Part shown: positions 1 through 5,618 of the stretch, one piece after another
Layout of the letters: each line of letters opens with the position of its first letter
Numbering within the stretch: position 1 is the first letter of the stretch
Origin: an uncultured Alphaproteobacteria bacterium
GTDB taxonomy: Bacteria > Pseudomonadota > Alphaproteobacteria > Bin95
Direction: 5' to 3'
Length of the DNA stretch: 5,618 bases
NCBI GenBank assembly: GCA_913060845.1
Contig: CAJXVF010000200.1
Location: 1 to 5,618 of the forward strand
The notes under the pieces: model-generated
The model's input: the letters and a program-made list of their open reading frames with translations, nothing else
What the model was told of the DNA's origin: nothing
Database searches by the model: none
Made by a program: the position numbers and the translations under genes

Positions 1-2150
1 CCATTGTAGCCCGCTAGGAGCGCCCTCACGGAGGCCGCTGCCTGCTTAAGCGCCGCTGGCTCACCGCCAGAAAGCCGCACGTCAATCTCGCGACCAGGCG
101 GCCCGCCCTGGGCTGGGGTTAGCGTCAGCGTTTCAATCCCAGCAACAGAAGGGATCGCTTTCTCCCACGCTGCCAGGAATGCATCGGTTCGGACATCGCG
201 ATGATCAGCAGGTTCCAATTCCAGGAATACAGAACCGATCTCATCGCCGCTTGTACCAGTTCCCTGCTGGCGACCTGACGTCGTTCCAACCATCGCAAGC
301 GTCTGGACGACCAATTCACCGCGTTCATAACCGAAGTCTTTCTCGGCCTGATAAGCGGCTTCCTCGACAAGCGTAATCGTATCTTCCGTAGCGGACCGAC
401 CCCCACCCGGCGTTAGACGCATGTTTGCGTAGGCAACATCTGGCTCGACCGACGGAAAGAACGTGAACCCAACCCGGTCGAATTTGACCAAACCGACAGA
501 AAGCACCAGGGCGGCAATAGCGAGGGCGACGGTTAAGTACCGCATGCGGATCGCACTTGCAGCTGCTTGGCGGAATTTGCCGTCTCGGAACCTATCGAAC
601 CATCGGTTAAATCGTGCACGGAAGCCTGTGGTCTTAGGTGGCGGTGCCGATAGCGCGCCTTTCATATGACCAGGCAAGGCTAAGAAGCACTCAAACAAGC
701 TGGCGATGAGTGCTGCGCAAACCGCCATGGGAATAGCGCCGATGATCGCACCGATTATGCCATCAATCACAAACAGTGGCAGGAATGCAGCCAGTGTTGT
801 CAAAGTCGAGCTAAACACCGGTGCGGCCATACGCTTAGCACCACGCTCCGCGGACTCCAGAGCTGAATGCCCTTGCCGCTTCAACGCTTCCGCATGCTCG
901 CCAACAACAATCGCATCATCAACAACAATGCCAAGCACCAAAATAAGCCCGAACAGGCTGATCATATTGATCGACTGGCCGCTGAGCGCCATCACCGCAA
1001 GCGCTGCCATCAACGAGGCCGGGATCCCAATACCAACCCAAAACGCAACACGCGCATTCAGGAATAGAAACAGGATCAGGATTACCAGAATCAGGCCACC
1101 GATGCCGTTTTTGACCAGCAACCAAATGCGTTCCTCAACAAGCTTGCTCTCAACGCCAAACTTCTCAATGCGAAGGTCAGGCGGCAGTGTGCCAGCCACG
1201 TCAGCGAGGTACTTATCCATGATGGCAGCTGTCTTAAGGCTGTCCGCCGTGACCGCGCGCTGCACCGTGAGCAAAACAGCCGGCAGGCCGCTACGAAGCG
1301 CCGTCACCTGCTCTTCATCGAACGTCTCACGGACGATGGCGATATCGGCTACGCGCAGTTTCCCGCCACGGTCATCTCCTTTAATTTCGATGCGGCCAAT
1401 GTCTTCGGCTGTATCCGCTAGTCCTAAGCTGCGGATTTGCTGTGCGCCGCCGCCCGCCTCGCCCGATGGCGCATCCTGGGACGAGCGACTGATTGCGCCT
1501 GCGACCTCTGCCAATGTCAGATCAACGGCGCGCAATTTTCCAGGATCGGCAGAAACCCAGATCTCAGGGTCCCGAACACCGGACAACGCGACGCGATCAA
1601 TGCCAGCATCAATCAGCTCATCCCGCATGCGCTTGGCAAATGTGCGTAACGAGGCTTCGGTATAGGGTCCAGAGAGGGCCAATCGCGCGATGACATCGTA
1701 TCGCACGACGCGGGAGACGTTCGCCGTCTCGCTATCCTGCGGCAATGTCGTCGCTTGTGCGACCGCGGCTTCGACATTGGAGAGCCCGGCCTGCATATCT
1801 GCACCCTGCTCAAACTCCACAACGATTGATGCAGCCCCTTCACGGGCTGTCGAGCGCACACGCTTCACTTCATCCAGGAAACGCGTTTCAGCCTCAATCG
1901 CTTGGACAATCGAAAGGTCCACGTCTTCAGCACTGGCGCCATTCCACGCAACGCTGACGGTGACGATATCAATCCCAAAATCCGGGAAGAATTGCGTGGT
2001 CATCTTCCAGAGGCCAGCGAGGCCAGCCACCAGCATGATCGCCATGACCAAATTCGCCGCCGTTGGGTGACGCGCAAACCGAGCGATTAGGCCGCGCGCT
2101 TCGTTAGCTTCAGCGTAGGCCCGTGATTCTGGATCGAGTGCACCGCTCAC
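1..2150 (-). CDS. RND-family efflux permease, AcrB/HAE1-like (3' end cut off by window)
   Basis: This is the inner-membrane, proton-driven pump subunit of a tripartite efflux complex; its substrate cannot be read from sequence. The frame is open from GTG at 2150 to the left edge (716 codons), so the C-terminal third is missing. A ~30-residue cytoplasmic leader precedes TM1 (about 31-48), followed by TQFFPDFG and the first porter domain. TM2 starts near 342 and runs into LFLFLNAR (360-367) and GIGIP (to 377). TM4 carries GIVVDDAIVV with the Asp pair D411/D412, equivalent to AcrB D407/D408 of the proton relay. TM5-TM6 (about 447-490) end in LPGH. TM7 is about 538-556, followed by FFPSVEPD (564-571) and the second porter domain. 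The partner Lys/Thr relay residues lie outside the window. GTG is chosen because it overlaps the adaptor stop (GTGA) and the next in-frame start would cut into TM1. The family is certain, the specificity unknown. Confidence 0.95.
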   Translation of the reverse strand, partial: MSGALDPESRAYAEANEARGLIARFARHPTAANLVMAIMLVAGLAGLWKMTTQFFPDFGIDIVTVSVAWNGASAEDVDLSIVQAIEAETRFLDEVKRVRSTAREGAASIVVEFEQGADMQAGLSNVEAAVAQATTLPQDSETANVSRVVRYDVIARLALSGPYTEASLRTFAKRMRDELIDAGIDRVALSGVRDPEIWVSADPGKLRAVDLTLAEVAGAISRSSQDAPSGEAGGGAQQIRSLGLADTAEDIGRIEIKGDDRGGKLRVADIAIVRETFDEEQVTALRSGLPAVLLTVQRAVTADSLKTAAIMDKYLADVAGTLPPDLRIEKFGVESKLVEERIWLLVKNGIGGLILVILILFLFLNARVAFWVGIGIPASLMAALAVMALSGQSINMISLFGLILVLGIVVDDAIVVGEHAEALKRQGHSALESAERGAKRMAAPVFSSTLTTLAAFLPLFVIDGIIGAIIGAIPMAVCAALIASLFECFLALPGHMKGALSAPPPKTTGFRARFNRWFDRFRDGKFRQAAASAIRMRYLTVALAIAALVLSVGLVKFDRVGFTFFPSVEPDVAYANMRLTPGGGRSATEDTITLVEEAAYQAEKDFGYERGELVVQTLAMVGTTSGRQQGTGTSGDEIGSVFLELEPADHRDVRTDAFLAAWEKAIPSVAGIETLTLTPAQGGPPGREIDVRLSGGEPAALKQAAASVRALLAGYN
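2147..2150 (-). promoter_or_regulatory. GTGA stop/start overlap between adaptor and permease
   Basis: The permease GTG (2150-2148) and the adaptor TGA (2149-2147) share two bases in a 4-base overlap. Only a weak AGG-type ribosome site precedes it (around 2164-2168 on the minus strand), so permease synthesis probably depends on ribosomes finishing the adaptor. This would keep the two pump subunits in proportion. Confidence 0.7.
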
Positions 2151-3418
2151 GACGAAGCCAGCGCCTGGATCACGGCAGAATCGCGTGGACGCGCTTTCAA
2201 GCCTGAGGCAATTTCTGGGATTCGGGTCGTCACCAATTCATCACCGTTTGAGAGATCGCCTGTGATCACAAGACTTGTCCCGTCTTGCGCCAGCACCGTG
2301 ACAGCCCGCTCAGCCAAACGGCCTTCGTTCAGCACAAACACACGATTGCCGCCATGGACTGCAGATTCAGGCACACGCACGACGCCGGAATAGCGGATAT
2401 CTGGCGTCTCTGCCTCAACATAGGCACCGGGACGCAGCCCACGTCCATTTTGGTCCGCAGCTATCGGCGCATAGACCCATACACCACCAGACGCGGCATC
2501 AAACTCACCCTCAGTGCGGGCAAGCGTTGCCTGCATCCGGACGGAATTTTGCCCCGCCCGCCAGACAATCGTCGCCGGGCGGCCTGCAACACCGCCGGTC
2601 GTCGCTAATCGCCCAAATTGGGCATCGCTCATATGAAATAGGGCTTCGATATGTTCGTTATCGATAATTTTCGCGAGCTTGTCGTTTGGGCTGACGCGCT
2701 TACCGATGCCGCCAGAAATTTCGGTTAAAACGCCATCAAAGGGAGCGGTTAGCTTCGTCTGACCCAAGCTCCACTTAGCACGGCTAACACGGACCTCTGC
2801 ACGCGTGACGGAAGCAGCCAGGCGTGCGGCTTGCGCCTGCAATCTGGTTATACCCTGCTCACGGCTAATGCGGGTCTGGCGGGCCGTCAGGTAGGCGATA
2901 TTGGAATCATCAGTGGCCTTCTGGGACACGACGCCCCTACCCGTCAGCCGTTTACGGCGGTCCATATCCCGCTTGCGAAGTTTCTCTTGCTGCCTGTCCG
3001 ATCCGATCAAAGCCCGGCTTGAACGAATTTCAGCCAGCGTCTCCGCTCGCGCAGCTTTGGCTTCAGCCACAGCCGCATTCGCATCCGCTAGTTCGGCTTC
3101 GTATGAGAAAGGGTTAATAGCAACCAGAAGATCGCCCTTTTTTACCATTCCACCGGAACGGAAGTTCGGACCAACATCAACAATCGGGCCTTCGACCAGC
3201 GGGCGGAGCTCAGCGTCGCGCGCCGCTACGATACGGCCAGATAATCGAAGCATCGGCTGTACTTCGCCCTTCTGCACTGGCAGGACGTCGACCACCCATT
3301 CGCGCTCCACCACAGGCCGCTGTGCCGCAACGGGTTTAGTCGCATACAGCATGAAGAAGCCGCCGCCAGCGAGCGCTAGGACGATGGCGATTAGTAGAAA
3401 TTGTTTGGCGCCGCGCAT
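2147..3418 (-). CDS. RND efflux periplasmic adaptor subunit (HlyD/AcrA membrane fusion family)
   Basis: This 423-residue protein is the periplasmic adaptor that would link the adjacent RND permease to an outer-membrane channel. One hydrophobic N-terminal segment (about 7-26) has no lipobox cysteine, so it is probably membrane-anchored, or less likely cleaved after VAA near residue 32. The first half of the lipoyl/barrel-sandwich domain covers about 56-105. An Ala/Arg/Glu-rich alpha-helical hairpin runs about 106-216, predicted coiled coil with the docking tip around 155-170. The second lipoyl half has the family signature LTAPFDGVLTE (223-233). A beta-barrel follows (about 258-340) with GLRPGAYVEAE (327-337), then the membrane-proximal domain to about 410. 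The ATG overlaps the tetR stop by one base and has a strong GGAGG seven bases upstream. The stop overlaps the permease GTG. Length and domain order are normal for the family. Confidence 0.95.
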   Translation of the reverse strand: MRGAKQFLLIAIVLALAGGGFFMLYATKPVAAQRPVVEREWVVDVLPVQKGEVQPMLRLSGRIVAARDAELRPLVEGPIVDVGPNFRSGGMVKKGDLLVAINPFSYEAELADANAAVAEAKAARAETLAEIRSSRALIGSDRQQEKLRKRDMDRRKRLTGRGVVSQKATDDSNIAYLTARQTRISREQGITRLQAQAARLAASVTRAEVRVSRAKWSLGQTKLTAPFDGVLTEISGGIGKRVSPNDKLAKIIDNEHIEALFHMSDAQFGRLATTGGVAGRPATIVWRAGQNSVRMQATLARTEGEFDAASGGVWVYAPIAADQNGRGLRPGAYVEAETPDIRYSGVVRVPESAVHGGNRVFVLNEGRLAERAVTVLAQDGTSLVITGDLSNGDELVTTRIPEIASGLKARPRDSAVIQALASS

Positions 3419-4125
3419 CAGCAGGCCTCCGGATCAGATTTGAGGCCAAGCGCGCCTAGAACACCGCGGATCGCCGCTTCAATAATGGTTTCTAACTGGG
3501 CGGGCTCAATCTCACTCCAGCCAAGCTCCTCTTGGACGACCCGGCGCGCAGCTGCGAACACCATGATCTGTCCCATAACGCCGTGGGCGGCCAGAACCGT
3601 CGATGGCGCATCTACTTCTGTGCCAAGGCTGGCTGCCGTTAGCTTGCCCATGGCTTTGTGAAGTGGCAGCACACGTTCATCCAACATTGGCCGATAGTCT
3701 GTCGTTGGGTTCTGAAATTCTCGCAATACGGTTTGTGTCACCCAGGGCTCAAGGTCGCCAGACAGCATTTTTGTTAGGATGTGTCGGACAACGAAGCAAG
3801 CAACGTCCCTTAGGGCTGATACCGACGGAGCCCCATCCGCCATAACGGCTACTATGCGTTCAATGACAGGACCACCGACAGGCCGCATTTCCTCCAGCAA
3901 TTGCTCAAGTGCTGCGATATAGAGACCGCGCTTGCCGCCAAAATGATATGACACCGCAGAGACGTTAACATCAGCCGCGTTCGCAATTTCTCTAACACTG
4001 ACGCCGTCGAAGCTGCGTTCAGCAAACATGCGGGCGGATGCGGCGATCATGCGCGCACGGCTTTCATCTCCGCCAGGGCGGCCCCGGGCGGCGGTAGATG
4101 GTTCTTGGGCGACGACTACATTCAT
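3418..4125 (-). CDS. TetR/AcrR-family transcriptional repressor, CecR-like
   Basis: This 235-residue ligand-responsive DNA-binding protein is probably the local repressor of the efflux operon. After a ~22-residue polar leader comes the TetR N-terminal domain (about 24-70), with the helix-turn-helix in VSVREIANAADVNVSAVSYH (42-61) followed by FGGKRGLY, a classic TetR recognition-helix pattern. The C-terminal ligand and dimer domain contains VLREFQNPTTDYRPML, resembling the RE...PT motif of the DUF1956/CecR (YbiH) subgroup. This is recognition by eye, not a search. In E. coli, CecR is likewise encoded next to an HlyD-family gene (ybhG), so the arrangement has precedent. The ATG at 4125 has no recognisable Shine-Dalgarno sequence, and the promoter candidate upstream would give a leaderless message. 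Later GTG codons at residues 3-5 are alternative starts. Its stop forms TGATG with the adaptor start. The inducer is unknown. Confidence 0.93.
   Translation of the reverse strand: MNVVVAQEPSTAARGRPGGDESRARMIAASARMFAERSFDGVSVREIANAADVNVSAVSYHFGGKRGLYIAALEQLLEEMRPVGGPVIERIVAVMADGAPSVSALRDVACFVVRHILTKMLSGDLEPWVTQTVLREFQNPTTDYRPMLDERVLPLHKAMGKLTAASLGTEVDAPSTVLAAHGVMGQIMVFAAARRVVQEELGWSEIEPAQLETIIEAAIRGVLGALGLKSDPEAC
3426..3430 (-). promoter_or_regulatory. Ribosome binding site of the adaptor, inside the end of tetR
   Basis: On the minus strand GGAGG lies seven bases before ATG 3418, within the last codons of tetR (Pro-Glu-Ala-Cys-stop). It supports the chosen adaptor start and suggests the adaptor is translated well despite overlapping the tetR stop. 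Confidence 0.75.
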
Positions 4126-4132
4126 GGAGTTG

Positions 4133-4160
4133 ATATAGGCGCATCGATTTATAAAACAAG
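4133..4160 (-). promoter_or_regulatory. Candidate promoter of the tetR-adaptor-permease operon
   Basis: Read on the minus strand, CTTGTT (4160-4155) is followed after 16 bases by CTATAT (4138-4133). This resembles the alphaproteobacterial housekeeping pattern CTTGAC-N17-CTATAT: the -10 matches fully, the -35 in four of six positions. Transcription would start about at 4126, directly before the tetR ATG at 4125, which fits the absence of a Shine-Dalgarno sequence there. An alternative is TTGCCA (4178-4173) with TATAAA (4153-4148), but its 19-base spacing is long. The choice is by eye only. Confidence 0.4.
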
Positions 4161-4171
4161 CGTTTGATTAA
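4148..4171. promoter_or_regulatory. Candidate TetR-family operator (imperfect palindrome)
   Basis: AAAC (4154-4157) and GTTT (4162-4165) are perfect half-sites around a 4-base spacer, with outer matches TTTAT on the left and ATNAA on the right. About 8 of 12 position pairs are complementary. It lies between the divergent starts and overlaps the -35 of the tetR promoter candidate, where an autorepressor would be expected to bind. AAAC-N4-GTTT spacing is similar to sites known for some other TetR-family proteins, such as PsrA. A shifted symmetry centre (4161/4162, CAAGC|GTTTG) scores nearly as well, so the exact centre is uncertain. Confidence 0.4.
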
Positions 4172-4189
4172 GTGGCAAATGTGGCATGT
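4172..4189 (+). repeat. 9-base tandem direct repeat beside the operator candidate
   Basis: GTGGCAAAT (4172-4180) is followed directly by GTGGCATGT (4181-4189), seven of nine bases identical. The period is close to one helical turn and it abuts the palindrome. It could be a second protein-binding site or chance; nothing else supports a role. Confidence 0.3.
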
Positions 4190-4329
4190 CTCACACGAAA
4201 GCTAGAAACCTAACTAGCGGCGCATCACATCCTGTCTTGCTATCCAGTGCCGCATCCGCGACGGTGCCTCGCGAACAAGGAGCGCTGCCCGTGATGAACC
4301 TATTCTGGCCCCAGGCGATTTCAGCATGA
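4186..4329 (+). CDS. Possible leader ORF; best-supported part is GTG 4291 to TGA 4329
   Basis: This frame is open from an ATG at 4186 to a TGA at 4327-4329 (47 codons). The convincing part is the last 12 codons: GTG 4291 or ATG 4294, giving (V)MNLFWPQAISA, preceded by AAGGAG (4277-4282) eight bases before the GTG. The TGA overlaps the MFS start as ATGA (4326-4329). This is the usual geometry of translational coupling, with ribosomes ending the leader and restarting on the transporter. The upstream ATG 4186 has no clear ribosome site, and the 47-residue product has no recognisable domain. The role could be purely cis-acting. The strong site could also be coincidental. Confidence 0.35.
   Translation: MSHTKARNLTSGASHPVLLSSAASATVPREQGALPVMNLFWPQAISA
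4201..4218. repeat. Small inverted repeat GCTAG-N8-CTAGC
   Basis: GCTAG (4201-4205) and CTAGC (4214-4218) are perfect complements around an 8-base loop. The arms contain CTAG, a tetranucleotide that is often rare in proteobacterial genomes. It could be a protein site or an mRNA stem in the MFS leader. No U-tract follows, so it is not a terminator. Confidence 0.35.
4257..4273 (+). repeat. Small GC-rich hairpin just before the leader ribosome site
   Basis: CGCGA (4257-4261) pairs with TCGCG (4269-4273) around a 7-base loop, ending three bases before AAGGAG (4277-4282). In mRNA it could affect access to that site. A 5-base stem in GC-rich DNA may be chance. Confidence 0.25.
4277..4282 (+). promoter_or_regulatory. 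Strong Shine-Dalgarno sequence out of register with the MFS ATG
   Basis: AAGGAG is the best ribosome binding site in the gap, but it lies 43 bases before the MFS ATG at 4326, too far to serve it directly. It is correctly spaced for GTG 4291 (8 bases) and acceptable for ATG 4294 (11 bases), both in the short upstream frame ending at 4329. Confidence 0.5.
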
Positions 4330-5618
4330 CGCCGCTAGAACGTCCCGTCAGCCGCGGTGGTCTATGGGGTTGGCGGCTATTTGATTGGGCGAACTCACCC
4401 TTTCCAACCGTCATCATCACGTTTGTTTTTAGCGCCTATTACACCCAAGCCGTAGCTGATGATCAGGTGACAGGTAGCAGCTGGTGGAGTGCTGCTGTCG
4501 CTATTTCCGCTGTATGCATCGCCTTGTTGAGTCCACCGCTTGGCGCAATCGCAGACCAAACCGGCCGCAGGAAGCCTTGGCTTGCAGCAGCAACAATCGT
4601 CACCATCACCGCGACTGCGATGCTTTGGTTCGTAGCACCTGAAGAACAATGGCTATTGATGGGCGCTATCCTGATTGTCATAGCCAATGTCGGTTTTGAG
4701 ATCGGCATGGTTTTCTACAACTCAATGCTGCCAGATTTAGCGCCGCCAAACCGTATTGGTCGCATTTCCGGCGAAGCCTGGGCGCTTGGTTATGCTGGCG
4801 GGCTAGTTTGCTTGGTCGTCGCACTCCTGGTTTTCGTGCAAACGGACACGCCACCATTTGGCCTGGATAAGGCGACGGCGGAGCATGTCAGGGTCGTGGC
4901 CCTGCTTGTCGCTGTATGGATAGCCGTATTTTCGCTGCCGACATTCCTGCTAACGCCAGACCGCAAGCGGACTGAAATGCCGCTACGGCAAGCGGCCCGG
5001 GGCGGGATTAAGCAGCTCATTCAGACTCTAAGAAATGTCCGGCAATTCCCTGAAGTCACGCGATATTTGATTGCGCGTCTGTTCTATGTTGATGGCATGA
5101 ACACGCTTTTCCTGTTCGGCGGTATCTATGCAGCAGGCACATTCAAGATGAGCGTCGAGGAGATTATCCAGTTCGGCATCGCCTTGAATGTGGCGGCAGG
5201 CATAGGCGCTTTTGTTTTTGGTCGCATTGATGATGTGATCGGGCCAAAGAAAGTCATCCTGATCGCCATCGCTGGCATGCTCGCCGTCTCAACGCCTTTG
5301 TTGATGGTTGAAGGCAAACTGCTGTTTTGGGTATTCGCGTTACCGCTCGGCCTCTTCTTCGGTCCTGCCCAAACGGCCAGCCGATCGCTCATGGCGCGGC
5401 TAACGCCGCCGCACATGACAACTGAAATGTTCGGCCTGTTCGCCCTCTCTGGTAAAGCGACAGCCTTCCTTGGCCCGACATTGGTGGGAACCGTTACGGT
5501 GCTGGCAGATAGTCAACGGATTGGGATGGCGACAATTGCGGTGCTATTGATAATCGGCGGGCTGATCATGTTCACCGTCAAAGCGCCGCCGCCGATCCGC
5601 GATGAAGCTGTCTCTTAT
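4326..5618 (+). CDS. MFS transporter, UMF1/Atg22-like family (3' end cut off by window)
   Basis: This is an integral inner-membrane transporter of the major facilitator superfamily; the substrate is not deducible. It has 431 codons to the right edge with no stop, near the usual length of the family (about 420-480), so probably only a short tail is missing. Family signs are DWANSPFPT (20-28) entering TM1, MFS motif A GAIADQTGRRK (73-83), FYNSMLP (130-136), SGEAWALGYAGG (148-159), a charged central loop (about 210-245), a second motif-A-like FGRIDDVIGPKK (298-309), GPAQTASRS (346-354) and EMFGLFALSGKATAFLGP (367-384). Hydrophobicity suggests about 12 helices. ATG 4326 is chosen because no ATG, GTG or TTG lies upstream in frame before the stop at 4215. 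Its own ribosome site is weak (AGG ten bases upstream), but the ATG overlaps the TGA of an upstream frame with a strong site. It is divergent from the RND operon and may be co-regulated. Confidence 0.9.
   Translation, partial: MTPLERPVSRGGLWGWRLFDWANSPFPTVIITFVFSAYYTQAVADDQVTGSSWWSAAVAISAVCIALLSPPLGAIADQTGRRKPWLAAATIVTITATAMLWFVAPEEQWLLMGAILIVIANVGFEIGMVFYNSMLPDLAPPNRIGRISGEAWALGYAGGLVCLVVALLVFVQTDTPPFGLDKATAEHVRVVALLVAVWIAVFSLPTFLLTPDRKRTEMPLRQAARGGIKQLIQTLRNVRQFPEVTRYLIARLFYVDGMNTLFLFGGIYAAGTFKMSVEEIIQFGIALNVAAGIGAFVFGRIDDVIGPKKVILIAIAGMLAVSTPLLMVEGKLLFWVFALPLGLFFGPAQTASRSLMARLTPPHMTTEMFGLFALSGKATAFLGPTLVGTVTVLADSQRIGMATIAVLLIIGGLIMFTVKAPPPIRDEAVSY

Larger units (their letters stand above)
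4126..4325. other. Divergent intergenic regulatory region between tetR and MFS gene
   Basis: This 200-base gap separates the start codons of the two divergent genes and should contain both promoters. Its tetR-proximal part (about 4140-4180) is AT-rich and holds the promoter and operator candidates. The MFS-proximal part (about 4190-4325) is GC-richer and looks like a transcribed leader, with two small inverted repeats, a strong Shine-Dalgarno sequence and a short reading frame. No convincing -35/-10 pair was found for the plus-strand gene. Confidence 0.8.

Noticed and set aside
125..406. A 93-codon minus-strand frame starting with ATG
   Set aside because: It is out of register with the permease frame on the same strand, which continues through this region with RND-like sequence (for example LVVQTLAMVGTTSG). 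The alternative frame has no recognisable features.
706..1665. A 319-codon plus-strand open frame
   Set aside because: It lies wholly antisense to the RND permease, which has clear motifs there (DDA pair, LFLFLNAR, GIGIP). Its own translation is Ser/Arg/Pro/Ala-rich with no domain, typical of an antisense shadow in GC-rich coding DNA.
2901..3443. A 180-codon plus-strand open frame
   Set aside because: Antisense to the adaptor gene. It is low-complexity Ser/Arg/Pro-rich sequence with no motif, and the opposite strand has full HlyD-family features.
4201..4273. Terminator or attenuator formed by the small inverted repeats
   Set aside because: Stems are only five base pairs, no U-tract follows, and no competing antiterminator pairing could be seen. 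They are kept as repeats only.
4218..4325. In-frame 5' extension of the MFS gene
   Set aside because: The frame is open back to 4218 but has no ATG, GTG or TTG. The translated extension has no similarity to the family, and the DWANS motif is already at the expected distance from ATG 4326.
4395..5416. Several minus-strand frames of 76-96 codons (4395-4649, 4463-4708, 4790-5020, 5126-5416)
   Set aside because: All are antisense to the UMF1-like MFS gene, which has continuous family motifs across the region.

Overview
The window holds a multidrug-efflux locus typical of Gram-negative bacteria. Protein style, mid-to-upper-fifties GC (judged by eye) and a CTATAT-type promoter box suggest an alphaproteobacterium, but this is an inference and no marker gene is present.

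Layout. Positions 4125 down to 1 on the minus strand form one tightly packed operon: a TetR/AcrR-family repressor (3418-4125), an HlyD/AcrA-type periplasmic adaptor (2147-3418) and an AcrB-type RND permease. The permease starts at 2150 with GTG and runs off the left edge, with 716 of an expected ~1020-1050 residues present. Junctions are a 1-base overlap (TGATG) and a 4-base overlap (GTGA). A 200-base intergenic region (4126-4325) separates this operon from a divergent plus-strand gene. That gene, from 4326 to the right edge, encodes an Atg22/UMF1-like major facilitator superfamily (MFS) transporter with 431 codons and no stop yet.

How it fits together. Adaptor and RND permease would form the inner-membrane and periplasmic parts of a tripartite pump. 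No TolC-like outer-membrane factor is in view. The repressor, encoded first in its own operon, probably represses it and may also control the divergent MFS gene. The intergenic region contains an imperfect AAAC-N4-GTTT palindrome overlapping a candidate repressor-operon promoter. That promoter would give a nearly leaderless tetR mRNA. On the MFS side there is a short upstream reading frame with a strong Shine-Dalgarno sequence, whose TGA overlaps the MFS ATG.

No RNA gene, mobile element, CRISPR array or clear intrinsic terminator was seen. The genes are of well-known families. The regulatory region between the divergent genes is the part most worth a second look.
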